From Cocos nucifera (taxonomy: Eukaryota; Streptophyta; Magnoliopsida; Arecales; Arecaceae), in the NCBI GenBank assembly GCA_006176705.1, contig QRFJ01000374.1, forward strand, positions 62,001 to 126,000: a stretch of DNA of 64,000 bases. Direction: 5' to 3'. Position 1 is the first letter of the stretch; each line of letters starts with the position of its first letter. The translations under genes were made by a program, and so were the position numbers. The notes under the pieces were generated by a model, which did not search any database, was not told the origin of the DNA, and worked only from the letters and a program-made list of their open reading frames with translations. This document shows, in pieces, positions 10,186 to 20,805 of the stretch.

Positions 10186-11325
10186 TTGAGAGAGATCTTA
10201 TCTCTAATCGAGGTTGATGCTCACGTTAGACCTTGCTCGCGTTAGGACGAGGTCCCCCTCCTATTCCTAACGGGCTGTGGGGGCACATGCGGACCATCGT
10301 CCGAGCCTCTTCCCACATCTCGTCCTTTGTGAATGAGGCCTTCACTCGGGAGAGATCTTATCTCTGGCCGAAGTTGTCGCTCGAGAGAGATTTTATCTCT
10401 AGCCGAGGTCGCTTTTCCAGAGAGATCTTATCTCTGGCCGACGTTGCTTTTCGAGAGAGATCTTATCTCTGGCCGAAGTTATCGCTCGAGAGAGATCTTA
10501 TCTCTGACCGAGGTTGGTTTTTGGGAGAGATCTTATCTCTGTCCGATGTCGCTTTTTTGGAAGAGATCTTATCTCTGGCCGAACTGCTTGGGAGAGATCT
10601 TATCTCTAGTCGAGGTGATTTGTCGGGAGAGATCTTATCTCTGGCCGAACTACTTGGGAGAGATCTTATCTCTGGCCGGTGTTGCTTTTCGGGAGAGATC
10701 TTATCTCTGGCCAAACTGTTCGGGAGAGATCTTATCTCTAGCCGAGGTGGTTTTTTGGGAGAGATCTTATCTTTGACCGACGTCGCTTTTCGGGAGAGAT
10801 CTTATCTCTGATCGAATTGCTCGGAAGAGATCTTATCTCTGGCCGACATCGCTTTTCGGGAGAGATCTTATCTCTAGCCGAACTGCTCGGGAGAGATCTT
10901 ATCTCTGGCCGACGTCGCTTTTCGGGAGAGATCTTATCTCTGGCCGAACTGCTCGGAGAGAGATCTTATCTCTAGCCGAGGTGGTTTTTCGGGAGAGATC
11001 TTATCTCTGGCCGACGTTGCTTTTCGGGAGAGATCTTATCTCTGGCCGAACTGCTCGGGAGAGATCTTATCTCTGACCGGCGTTGCTTTTCGAGAGAGAT
11101 CTTATCTCTGGCCGACGTTGCTTTTCGGGAGAGATCTTATCTCTAGCCGAACTGCTCGGGAGAGATCTTATCTCTAGCCGAGGTGGTTTTTTCGGGAGAG
11201 ATCTTATCTCTGGCCGACGTTGCTTTTTGGGAGAGATCTTATCTCTGGCCGAACTGCTCGGGAGAGATCTTATCTTTGGCCGGCGTTGCTTTTTGGGAGA
11301 GATCTTATCTCTGGCCGAACTGCTC
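10186..11325. repeat. Tandem array of a palindromic 32-38 bp unit, about 30 copies
   Basis: Each unit carries AGAGATCTTATCTCT (arms AGAGAT and ATCTCT around CTT) and is followed by GGCCGAACTGCTCGGG, GGCCGACGTTGCTTTTCGGG or AGCCGAGGTGGTTTTTCGGG. These three linkers alternate, so there is a higher-order period of about 65-105 bases. I count about 30 palindromes, most of them perfect. Frames crossing it (up to 192 residues) are repeat translations. Confidence 0.95.
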
Positions 11326-11529
11326 TTTGACCTGCTTGTGTTAGGACGAGGTCTTCCTTCCTAACACGGCGATTGTTGACTGCTTCTTTCCCTGTCATTA
11401 CATAGTTTTGGCGCCAAAAAATAATACACTCATGCTGGCTTCCTCACTTTGAAGCATGCCTCTCTTGGCTTCCATGCTGGGTCCTGGGGTAACGTTGACG
11501 ACGTAGTAAGGCAGCCGACCTTATCGTTT

Positions 11530-11875
11530 CTTATTACGGCAGCGCCCTTCACCGATCTTTAGGCTTGTGTCGAATGAATTTACCCAGCCGCCCCTTTCTA
11601 ACGAGCTCCTCAATCTCGTCTCAGAGCTGGATGCACTCCTAAGGGTCCTGCGCCGGTTGGGCTGGCACTGGGGCTTGCTGGTGCATGGCCTACACTGCCT
11701 GCACTGCCTTCGTGAGATCGCGGACCTGCTTGACGAGCAGGTTGAACTGCTCCGCATCCATCGTGGCTATAGAGTGAGCTTGGGTCACCGGGGCTGGAGC
11801 AGGAGCGGCCAGATCTGGATGGGATCAGGCCGCGGAGGCCGCCGACCGCCGAGTCGAGGCTCTCTTAGGGGGCAT
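11530..11875 (-). pseudogene. gypsy gag remnant (N-terminus joined to C-terminal part)
   Basis: The minus strand starts with ATG at 11875 (MPPKRASTRRSAASAA), meets a stop, then continues in pieces with TMDAEQFNLLVKQVRDLTKA and a DEIEELVRKGRLGKFIRHK block. In plant Tat/Retand gag proteins the first block is N-terminal and the last follows the zinc-binding motif near the C-terminus. The capsid core that should separate them is absent. At least four stop codons interrupt the reading. Confidence 0.6.
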
Positions 11876-11998
11876 CTCTTCTTTTTTTTTTCTGAAAAGA
11901 GGAAGAACAGAAATCTTTGGAGTGGAAAGGGGGAAAACGTCGTCGAGCACTCCTTTAAGAATGAGGGGACTTCGGCTTTCTCTCAATAGAGAAGTCAT

Positions 11999-12016
11999 CC
12001 CTTCTTCTAGTGCCAA
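11999..12016 (-). promoter_or_regulatory. Primer-binding site of the 4.5-kb gypsy element
   Basis: The minus strand reads TTGGCACTAGAAGAAGGG two bases inside the 5' LTR end. It resembles the TTGGCGCCAGAAGGAGGG-type sites of Tat-lineage elements. I do not assign the tRNA. Confidence 0.55.
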
Positions 12017-12018
12017 TC

Positions 12019-13205
12019 TGTTGGTGCAGAAACTCATCGTCGTCGGAGGTAGCCGGGGTCGAGGCCGCTGAGGTCGCCGCCGGGGACCTGCAAAACAAAA
12101 TCCCATCCGGAACCGATGGGGGGTGGCTCCGGCAGGACCCTCCGACGGTCAAGTCAGTTTTCGGCCAATAGGAATGGAGTGCTCGGAATGAGTTCTGAAG
12201 CTTAGAGAAGAAGAAGAGAGCTCAGAGAGATTAGAGGTTAGAAAGCTTAGCCTTAGCGTATCGGGAGGGTCCTTTTTATAGTGGAGCTTGATGGTGACAA
12301 CTGCAGCCGCGTGTTGGTGGGCCGCTCGAGGTTCGGTGGAGTCAGTCTCACGGGATGGTGCCATGTGCGGTGAATTGATGGTGCACCGCCTGACAATGGG
12401 TCGCTATCGCCTGCGGTGAACTGATGGTGATGGCTGCAGATAGCCGAATGAAGGGTTGAAGGCCTTCGTCGTGTGCCCATTTCGAAGGAGTTCGGGCTCC
12501 TAAAGAGGAAGATTGGAGGAAGTCCGGCTCCCACAGGCATCTAGCTAGAGGTATGCAGCTAAGGCTCATCCGCTGAAGAGTTCGGTTGAGGGGAATCCGA
12601 AGCTCAATCATTGGAGAGTTCAGCCGGCTGTTGAACTTCGGCTGAGGCTTGGATGCTTGAGAGTTTGGTAGGAGCTCGGTCGGCCGAAGTTCAGCGAGGA
12701 TGACTGTGAGGAGTTTGGCCGAGTGATGACTGCTTGAGGAGTTCGGCTGAGGGGGCAACCGCTGAGGAGTTCGGCCAAGGGGCGACTGCTTGGGGAGTTC
12801 GACCGAGGGGGTGACCACTGAGGAGTTCGGCCGAGGGACGACTGCTTGGGGAGTTCGGCCGAGGGGGCGACCGCTGAGAGAGTTCGGCCGAGGGATGACT
12901 GCTTAAGGAGTTCGGCTAAGGAGGCGACCGCTGAGGAGTTCGGGCGCTGGGGTATTCCGTTAAAGCTCGGCCGCTTGGAGTCCAAGAAGCTCGGTCGCTA
13001 AGTAGTTCGGCCGGCTGGAGGGGTTCGGTCTTGACGCTGGGAGCTCGGCAGCTAACTGGTTCGGTCTTGATGCTGGGAGTCTGGAAGAAGCTCAAGCACT
13101 AGGAGTTCGGCTGAAGCCCGTCTGCCGAAGCTCTTCTGTGGCTACTGGTTGTATTAGACTGGGCATCGAGCTAGACTTCGGCTGGAGCGAAATTTATCCC
13201 CAACA
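12019..13205 (-). repeat. 5' LTR of the 4.5-kb gypsy element
   Basis: Partner of 8676-9866, similar in sequence and length along its whole extent, with the same internal GAGTTCGG repeats (about 12715-12950) and TATA-like box (near 12274). The two LTRs differ at several percent of sites by eye, so the insertion is not very recent. Confidence 0.9.
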
Positions 13206-13265
13206 ACAGTGATTTCAAAAATCACTACCTAGTATGCGCTGCCGTAGGCTCTTTTTGTAGTAGTG
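13206..13265 (-). repeat. Right terminus of the CACTA element
   Basis: Holds the last subterminal copies and ends in the plus-strand sequence CTTTTTGTAGTAGTG, the complement of a CACTACTACAAAAAG terminal inverted repeat. Confidence 0.8.
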
Positions 13266-13911
13266 ATCATAGCCATCCAATGGCGTAATTACTGTTCATG
13301 TAGACCGCATAGACGGAGCATTCTGTATACCACAACCAATCAACGCGCAGCTTGACCTATGAAATTATCATTTTGCCCCTATACATCGTGATGAATTTTC
13401 TGTAAACCTCTTTATGGTTTAGGTCCACCACATGGTGGCGTGTGATTGGGCACCTTCTACTAAGCTGGCAGTCCACGCTTGGTTTGTGGATCGATGGGCA
13501 GCTTTTATGGTTGAGCTGATTTTAGTGATGTGCTGGTTGAGCTGGGACATGCTGGCTGAGCTGGGACATGCCGGCTGAGCTGGTTTCGACGGCTTGGCTT
13601 GGTGCACCAACTTGACAGGACGAGCCAACTGAGCTGAATCAAATTTTTTATTTTTTTCTTTAAAAATTCATATCTGATCCATTTTAACTTCGTTTTGCTC
13701 AAAATTTATTTCATCATGATAAAAAAAATAAGCTCTTTTTACTGATAATAATATTTTATTTTTAGTTTTTATTATATTTAATTAATTTTTTTTATTGATA
13801 AAAATATTAATTTCTTAAAAATATATAAATTAATTATTAATTTTTAAAAATAAATATAAATTAATTAATAAATTAATGCTTTTATTGATGAATTTATGAT
13901 ACTTATTAGGG
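13266..13911. other. Intergenic, no gene
   Basis: A short 21-base direct repeat based on GAGCTGGGACATGCYGGCT lies at 13531-13583. The second half (13640-13890) is A/T-rich. No coding signal. Open frames at 13419-13702 overlap the repeat and are not convincing. Confidence 0.4.
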
Positions 13912-14732
13912 TGCCTCCCTCCTTGGGCTTGAAGAAGGTACCCCCATTTGGGGCGGCAACTTTAGAGAGAAGAGAGATTGAGAAAGAAAAAATCTGTATT
14001 CCAATCCATATTATAAAATTCTAATATAATCTATGTATTTATACATAGCTATTAGGTCCAACCAAAAACTTTTCTGGCTAATCCAATACATGAAAGCACT
14101 CATCGAGTCCATGTACACCCATGTCTCCCATACTCTCATCCCCTGAATCTAAATCTGATCCATACATGTGTTACCTATCTTAAGACCTTATTGGACTAGG
14201 CCTTAAGATCTCAAACAAAAAATTCCATCCAGTTCTGTTCGCCACCATCGAGCCGGCTCTATCAGGAGCTAAGCTTGCTCGATTGCGTATCACCCGAATC
14301 CTGTCTTCTGTCTGTCTGAGATAGTCGGCTCGAGTACACTCCGAGTTGGCTCGATCTCAGCCCAAGCCGGCTCGACTGCATATTCGAACTAGCCCACCTA
14401 TGTGCACTCGAGCCGACTCGATCTCAGTCCAAGCTGGCTCGACTGCGTATTTGAGCTAGCCCGCCTATGTGTCAGCCCCTTGTCTTAGCTAATTCTTCTC
14501 CTGACTTTGGTTCTTTGCTCCATCTTGTATTTTAAGTCTCCTGAGCACCTACCAGTCCCCTCAATGTTCTCACACCTAAATCTCGAGCCTGTGCAGGGCT
14601 ATATGCCGCCTTCACCTTAAGATAACTTCTGTCCTAGTCTTAAAACTCACACCTATCCTAGTCTTCCAGAACCAATACTCTAGCTCCTTCTGTGGCCCTC
14701 TAAAGCTTGAGAGTACCATACCAAATCCTACA
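13912..14732 (-). repeat. 3' LTR of decayed copia-like element
   Basis: Homologous to 18245-19008. It contains several copies of near-palindromes of the GAGCCGGCTCGA type (14240-14460). Confidence 0.7.
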
Positions 14733-15205
14733 ATCTCCACTTTAGTATGCTCAAGCCTTGGCAAACCCTGGCAATACTCTCCTGCATGATCCTGCTATTG
14801 CTGTGCACCCTAACAGCCTCTTATGCAAACACCACATTCTCCAATCCTCTTCAGCTATTGTGCATCCTTGAGGCCTTTGGAATGACCGTCTCCACCACTG
14901 AGGACTTTAGTTTACTTCTTCACACCATCTTAGAATTATAAGAATCCTTCTACTTGGCAGCTGCATCAATTATCCTAGATTTTTCTTGAGATCCCACAGC
15001 ATTCCTGTACCGGCACTCACTGCATATCCTAACATGGTCTTCTCAGAACTTCGTTAGTCTTTTCTGCACGTGCCGCTCCATCTAAAACTATGCATCTCCG
15101 ACGTTGATGCTAAAATATTGGTCCTCCTGCACTCCTCTGCTCTAAACTCGTGTCATATCTCCATCGATGAAGCCACCTCTATCTGGTGCTCCATCTGAAA
15201 TCGAA
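14733..15205 (-). other. Interior of decayed copia-like element, 3' part
   Basis: Starts with the polypurine tract. The only open frame (14747-14941, plus, 64 residues) is on the wrong strand for the element and matches nothing I know. Confidence 0.4.
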
Positions 15206-15210
15206 GTCCA

Positions 15211-16990
15211 TGATAAGTGGAAAAAATATACTAATAAAAGTATTAAATTATAAAATAAATTAATCTATTTTATTAGAAATTGATACTTTTATTAATCTTA
15301 TGTAGAAAAGAAGGCCATCAATGTGAAGATCTCATTTTTTTGGTTCAGATGAAAAAAATTTCAGGCAAAACGGACTTCAAACGAGCCCAGAATTGAATTT
15401 CAAAAAAAAAAAAAAAAAAAAATGACGCAACGCTGACGTCAGGATGACGTTAGCATTTTTCGCGGCGCATGGTGGACCATCTGAAGGGTAATTCAGGAAT
15501 TTCACAGCAAGAGGCACGCGCTGATTGGTTGAAGAACGCGGCGGTCCACGCAACATCGGGCTCGCGCACGGTCCACGGAGGGCAATTTGGGAATTCTGGC
15601 TGATCCAACGGGCGGTTTTCACTGAAGCTTGATCGGACGGATCGAGAAGAAGGCGCTGATGGACGGCATCCATAGCTCCCGATCGAGATCCAACGGTCGA
15701 GATTCATCCCGACATAAAACTAAAGGTCTGAAGGCTTATTTCAATACGCGATCGGACGGCCCAGATTCGATCCAATGGATGATCCAACGGCTGATATTAA
15801 ATCCGACTTGATCTGGGTTATTTTAAGGGGTTTTTGAGTGGTTTTTGGACCGTTTGATCAAAATCTAATGGACAGAATTACTCAGATCTTAATTTGAGTC
15901 GATTTAGGAGTCCTAAACCTAATTTTTGATGGATTTTAAGGGGAATCAAATACTTCAGCTATAAAAAAGCCTGTTGCCGTGAAATAAAAAAAAAGAAGAA
16001 AAAGAGAGAGACAAAGAGAGAGACGGGGAGAAAGAGAGAGGGAGAAAGAGAGAGAGAAAGAGAGAGGAGAGAGATAAAAAAAAGTGATTTGTGAGAAAAT
16101 TAAAAGGATTTTTTTTTATTTTTCTTCAACGATCAAGACATCAAGGAGCCTCTTCTTCTTCGCCAAGTTCTCCACATCAAGAGCAGCAGACAATCAATTT
16201 CAGCAATCAAACAGTCTAATTTCTTCATGCTTTTTATTTTATTTGCTGTTTTTGAATTTGTTATCATGAACTAAATTTTATTTTACTAAGGCTAAGGTGT
16301 AGCCACTCTTTTGATGCAATATTCAGTATGATTTATTTTTAAATTTTATTCATGAGGAGTATATAAATCTGATCTTAATGCTTTTAGATTACTGGCCATC
16401 TTCTAATTGATCTGATGAACATAGATGTTACGGACCAAGTACATCTATGTTAATGCTTCTTGATTATATACCTTGTATTATGAATCAAATTAGAATTCAT
16501 ATGCATGCGGAAATTTTAGTGCGCTTTGGACGCAGCGTATTTTAATTAGAGGGTTTCACAAAACCTAATGCATTAATATTTATTTAAATTACACCTGGAT
16601 CAAAGGATAATTAATAAATATTAATATATTTGCTATGCCTGGACCAAAGGGTAGTGAATAAATTAAGAGACTCCACCGTCACATGAAATAAAATTAATCT
16701 AAAAACCTGAATATTGTATTGACTGAGTAGGTGAACCGATTGCCTTAGTAATCCATTGCTCTTGAATTTAAAACCCTAATAATTTACACTCTCTCTATTT
16801 AATTAAAAATTTTTAATTATTTTTTATTTTTTTTTAATTTCTTATTCTCATAAATCGATCTTCTAAATAAAGCATAGGAAAGAGCTTTTCAGTACTTGTT
16901 TTCAAATCCTCTAGGGACGATACTCTACTCATTCACTTTATTACTTGATCGATTGGTGCACTTGCCATAGCTATAAATTAGCACGCATCA
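15211..16990 (+). repeat. Solo LTR of Athila-like gypsy family
   Basis: A single 1,780-bp LTR, TGATAAGTGG...GCACGCATCA, flanked by perfect GTCCA duplications (15206-15210 and 16991-16995). It is homologous along its full length to the LTR pair at 34178-35959 and 39562-41348, in the opposite orientation. A TATA box (CTATAAAAAA, 15959-15968) precedes a GA-rich microsatellite (15990-16080). No internal sequence remains, so it probably arose by recombination between two LTRs. Confidence 0.95.
15959..15968 (+). promoter_or_regulatory. TATA box of the solo LTR
   Basis: CTATAAAAAA about 35 bases before the purine-rich tract. Corresponding positions in the two other LTRs of this family are weaker (CTATAAAAGA). 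Confidence 0.5.
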
Positions 16991-16995
16991 GTCCA

Positions 16996-18092
16996 CTTGA
17001 TGCCGTAGAAGATCCTGACTCTATAACTGAGTCTCTCAAGGCCAACTACTCAACGCTGCACTGTTGAGCCTGTTACTACTCCTTTAGATCCTCCGCACTC
17101 CACGAACCCTTTCAAAGCCATCTCGGATACCTCCATAACCCACTAGCACCTTTAAAATCTAAGAGCTCATCTAACTCTTTAGAATCAGTGATTGAACCCT
17201 AGAGAATTCCACCCTAACCTTCTCTTCTTCTATTTCTGCACCAGCCATTGCTTCAATTACGCCCTAAGGAACTACGGCTCAAACCCTGTCCTGAACTCAG
17301 ACCCATCTATCTCATCCCGAGGCTCCTAAGACTTTTTGGCTCTCGCTGAGACCTGCTCTCAATCTCTTTGAGATACCTCTTGACACTCTCTACTGAGATA
17401 CCTTCCTCGGCTACTGCACCACCGAGCCTCTCTTAATCCCATGCCTCTAGGGTAGCACTACTATAGCACTCTAGTGCTTTTCGTCTCGTCTTTACACCAT
17501 CTTTTGATAGGTATCCGAATTCTCTCTTACTGCACATAATCCATCCTCCACCTGAATCATGACTCTCCTTGGCACTGCTGTAGAAGAAACCTGATCCAAG
17601 ATCAGCCATCCAGCATTAACCTACTAAACCACCATGGATCATCCATCTCCATCACCTCCAAGGCTTCGTAAATCTATGCTCTGGTCAAACTGCTAAATGC
17701 ATCTCCGACTACTTCTTTCGATTTTCTGTAATCGAAGGATGTATAGTCGCTTCATCAGCTTTTTTTCAATCATTATCCCTTGGAAAATCTCTCTTCATCC
17801 GTCAAACAGCCCCACACTGTCCATCTTCCTAGAAAATCCTGTCACCCATCATACACTCTCGATCTCTTCAACCAAGATTGACCAGAAAATCATGCACCCG
17901 AACCTTCCATCCTGAAAAAAATTCTTTTCGTTAATCCTCTCAACCTCCACCTTCAATTCACTACTTCCAATTGGTCAAATCATAGCAATAACAAAGGTAG
18001 ATCTAAAACATACCATGAAATACTTGTGTAGATTTTTGATTTCATCCTATATGACTTCTTCTTTGCTTCCACTCACCATCAGGCTCTGAACC
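16996..18092 (-). other. Interior of decayed copia-like element, 5' part
   Basis: Continuation of the interior after the solo LTR, rich in CTCCATC/CTCGAG pieces. Small open frames (for example 17697-17915, plus) lack any family signature. No gene is supported. Confidence 0.4.
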
Positions 18093-18105
18093 AGGCTTTG
18101 ATACC
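18093..18105 (-). promoter_or_regulatory. copia-type primer-binding site
   Basis: The minus strand reads TGGTATCAAAGCC, one mismatch from the copia site TGGTATCAGAGCC (complementary to initiator tRNA-Met). A decayed second copy (GCATGATATCAAAGC on the minus strand) lies about 40 bases further at 18135-18150. Confidence 0.65.
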
Positions 18106-18108
18106 AGT

Positions 18109-19008
18109 TGTTGTAACATCAACATGGCATCACCTAGCTTTGATATCATGCGTTGTGGAAATTCTTGATCTTTAGCATGGACCTAAGGAGAACTTTAACA
18201 TTCTCTAGGATAGCAGACTACCGATCCACCTAATCTAGATCTATGATGGAGCGCCTTCCTCCTTAAGCTTGAGAAAAGTGCCCCCCTTTAGGGCGGCAGC
18301 TCTAAAGAGAAGAGAAAAGAGAAAAAAGAGAAAAGAGATTGAGGAAGAAAAAATCTATATTCTAATCCATATTATAAAATTCTAATACAATCTATGTAGG
18401 CCCGACCAAAAACTTTCTTGACTAACCCAATACATGAAAGCACTTACCGAGCCCATGTACACCCATGTCTCCCATGCTCTCATCTTCTGGATCTAAACCG
18501 ACCCATACATGTGTTAGCCATCTTAAGACCTTATTGGACCAAGCCTTAAGATCCCAAACAAAAAACTCCATCCAATTCTGTTCGCCACCATCAAGCCGAT
18601 TCTATCAGAAGCCGAGCTGACTTGACTGTGTATTATCCGAACCCTATTTTCTATCTATTTGAGATAGCCAACTCGATTGCACCTCGAGTTGGCTCGATCT
18701 CAGCCTGAGTCGGCTCGACTGCATATCCGAGCCAGCCTACCTATGTGTCAGTCCCTTATCTTGACTGATTCTTCTCCTAGCTTTGGTATTTTGCTCCATC
18801 TTGTATTTCAGATCTCTAGAGCACCTACCAAGCTTCTCAAGGTTCTCACACCTGAACCTCGAGCCCGTGCAGGACTATACGCCATCTTCATCCTATGACA
18901 ACTTCTGTCCTAGCCCTAGGACTCACACCTGTCCTAGTCTTCTGGAGCCAACATCCTGACTCCTCCTGTGGCACTCTAAGGCTTAGGAGCACCATACCAA
19001 ATTCTACA
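18109..19008 (-). repeat. 5' LTR of decayed copia-like element
   Basis: Starts TGTTGTAACA next to the primer-binding site and ends ATTCTACA. Homology to the other LTR is clear only from about 18245. GAGTCGGCTCGA-type palindromic motifs occur at 18590-18740. Confidence 0.65.
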
Positions 19009-19289
19009 CGGTGTACATCATAGTCTACAATATTCAGTGATACAACCACCGCATCATTATGTGAGAACTATACTCCCTTTGCATCTTCTTCACAAAAGGT
19101 GATTGCTTCCTCCAACTTCCACCTTTTGGCTGATTTTCTAGGCTCCACTCCACCATGCATCCAAGTGATGGTGTTAATCATGCCATCTATAGGTTGATTT
19201 TCTACTGGCTGCTCCCATCGAGGCTGCTCCTAGTGTCGAGGTGCTCTTGATGGCTCCATAAGCCCTCCCCTTATGTAGCGAATGAAGCA
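19009..19289 (-). other. 3' edge of the gypsy gag remnant
   Basis: Flanks the copia-like element. The minus-strand reading looks like a diverged continuation of the gag region but too decayed to name. Confidence 0.35.
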
Positions 19290-20450
19290 ATCCAATCAAC
19301 CCCTTCAGATAAGCTCCTTAATTTCATCCTAGAGCTTGACGCAATCCTCGATGTCATGGCCATGGTCGTGATGGTAGAGGCAAAACCTCTTCCACATATG
19401 ATTCTTCAGTTCAGACTTCATCCTTCTTGTTCTAGGCAATTGCTCCCGATCTCCATGAGCACTTGGATCTTAAAGGTGTTCAGAGGGGTGTAGTTAGCAA
19501 ACCTCTTTGGTAGGGATTGTCATCTCAATGATTGAGGCTGTGATCTCTAGGGCCTTCTAAGTCATGCCCTCTAAGAGGGGTTTTAGATCTTTAGTATCAA
19601 GGTAGAATCATAAACCATGGTTGGCTCCTTGGGGGATCCTCCTAGATTGTTGAGAGTTTGAGATCCCTTTTCTCTCCGATTGAAGGCTCGATCGAAGTCT
19701 CCTGCTTCTTGAAGGCCTCATTGACTTGGGCGTACTTCTCCACCTGGCTCAACATTTTTGCAAAATCTTTCAGATACTTCTTCTCTAGAGAGGAAAGGAG
19801 AGAGTTCTTCCAAAGCCCACCCTTAAAGATGGTCATAGCGATCGACTAATCTAGATTGCATACTTTCAGGACATTCATGTTGAAATGATTTATGAAATTG
19901 CAGAGGGATTCTCCTTCCCTCTGCTTGATGTTCACCAAGGAGCCGAATTGGCGGCACTGCCTTCTGCTACTCATGAAGTGGGCGATGAACGATCGACTCA
20001 TCTAGTCAAATAAATGGATAGAGTCTGACTTCAAGCTAGAGTACCAATCCTGAGCTATCTTTTTAAGACTAGAAAGGAAAGCTCAGTATAAAATCCCATC
20101 ACTAGTCTCATGAAGGAGCATGAGAGCCTTGAAGTTCTCCAAGTGGTCCATCAGGTCGGTCCACTCATTATAGCTTTCCAACTACGACATCTTAAAGTTG
20201 CTGGATAGTGACTCCTGTATGATCCTATCATCAAAAGGGGGGCCGATGCAAAAGCCAAATTATTCATTTCAATTCGTGGCTTGATGCTGTAGCGCTTCGA
20301 TCCGTCGATTCATCTCCCAAAGTCTTCAATCCATATTGGCATCTTGGACCCTATAGGCCTCCATCTGGTGGGATAGGGATCGTCTTGGAGTGGATCCCTT
20401 ATTGGAATGAGGGGTCGGTGAGCATCTCCTCCACTCAGGGGTATGGGGCC
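19290..20450 (-). pseudogene. Ty3/gypsy gag (Tat-like), decayed
   Basis: The minus-strand reading gives, in order, a capsid region with YNEWTDLMDHLENFKALMLL, AQDWYSSLKSDSIHLFD, RQFGSLVNIKQREGESL and FKGGLWKNSLLSSLEKKY, then LSQVEKYAQVNEAFKKQE, and nearer the low end a zinc-binding-like CLYHHDHGHDIEDC block. This is the order of a plant gypsy gag. The longest intact piece is 65 residues (19642-19836). Several in-frame stops and shifts occur. The primer-binding site and LTR of the same element follow at 20786-21600. The 3' part is cut off by the copia-like element at 19008. Confidence 0.75.
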
Positions 20451-20785
20451 GACTTAATCACATATGCCTACCCTCATTTGGGCTTCACGATAGAGATCGA
20501 GGAGGTTATTGCTAGGGTGCCTCTACATCAAATTTGGCTGCTGCATGATTCTGACTGCCATGGTCAATGCCTATCCTTGGATAATAAGAATATTGAATTG
20601 GTCCTAGCTTACCCCTGCAATCGGTAGAGGAGGCTCCTGGGGTGCTTCCAGTTGTTAAGTTGAAGCATGATTCTTGACCAAACTTTCTGTCGATCGATCT
20701 ATCGTAGCATTGGAACACCTGGAGGAGACTCTATGGTGTCATAGCAATAGGGCACATACTCTTTCCCATAAATTAGGCCTAAAAT
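20451..20785 (-). other. Leader and gag start of the gypsy remnant
   Basis: Lies between the gag remnant and the primer-binding site. Short frames on either strand (20385-20627 plus, 20512-20718 minus) have no family features. Confidence 0.4.
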
Positions 20786-20803
20786 CATTTTTCTAGCACC
20801 AAT
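20786..20803 (-). promoter_or_regulatory. Primer-binding-site candidate
   Basis: The minus strand reads ATTGGTGCTAGAAAAATG, similar to ATTGGCACTAGAAGAAGG of the 4.5-kb gypsy element at 11999-12016, and at the same place relative to the LTR. Confidence 0.5.
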
Positions 20804-20805
20804 CT

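Larger units (their letters stand above)
8676..13205 (-). mobile_element. Non-autonomous Ty3/gypsy element (Tat-like), 4.5 kb
   Basis: Two direct LTRs of about 1.19 kb (8676-9866 and 12019-13205) both run TGTTGG...CCAACA. The flanking 5-mers are ATAGT (8671-8675) and ACAGT (13206-13210), a target-site duplication with one mismatch. A polypurine tract (minus strand AGTGGGGGGGCTAA) abuts the 3' LTR at 9867-9881, and a primer-binding-site candidate lies at 11999-12016, so the element reads on the minus strand. The 2.15-kb interior has only a gag remnant with its core deleted and a tandem array. There is no protease, reverse transcriptase, RNase H or integrase, so it must have moved with enzymes made elsewhere. 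Confidence 0.9.
3261..13265 (-). mobile_element. CACTA (En/Spm) DNA transposon, interrupted
   Basis: The right end reads CACTACTACAAAAAG on the minus strand at 13251-13265. The left end begins near 3261 with a diverged copy (CTCCTACTATAGAAC), and both ends then share the stretch ending CTACGGCAG. Inside both ends are many copies of a TATGGCAGCGGTT-type motif in both orientations, the subterminal repeats typical of CACTA elements. The interior holds a minus-strand gene with a Ptta/En/Spm signature (3775-5470) and a 951-bp inverted repeat. A gypsy element (8676-13205) is inserted in the right subterminal region, so native DNA is about 5.5 kb. I cannot see a clean 3-bp target duplication. No TNP2-type (Transposase_21) transposase is visible, so it is probably non-autonomous. 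Confidence 0.75.
13912..19008 (-). mobile_element. Decayed copia-like LTR element, interrupted
   Basis: Similar sequences at 13912-14732 and 18245-19008 both end in ...CCAAATYCTACA on the plus strand, the complement of an LTR start TGTAGRATTTGG. A polypurine tract (minus strand TAAAGTGGAGAT) follows the first copy at 14733. A primer-binding site of copia type (minus strand TGGTATCAAAGCC) lies at 18093-18105. So the element reads on the minus strand. The interior has no recognisable reading frame and was invaded by the gypsy solo LTR at 15211-16990. The low-coordinate LTR lacks the first 130 or so bases present in the other, and no target duplication was found. Confidence 0.65.

Noticed and set aside
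10186..11364. Array resembling a CRISPR locus, and open frames of 83-192 residues through it
   Set aside because: The sequences between palindromes are not unique spacers but three alternating linkers, and the array sits inside a retrotransposon. The frames are repeat translations.
11400..11420. GGCGCCAAAA near 11410 as a primer-binding site
   Set aside because: Not next to an LTR end. The true site candidate of that element is at 11999-12016.
19658..19849. Plus-strand 63-residue frame
   Set aside because: Antisense to the gag pseudogene at 19642-19836.
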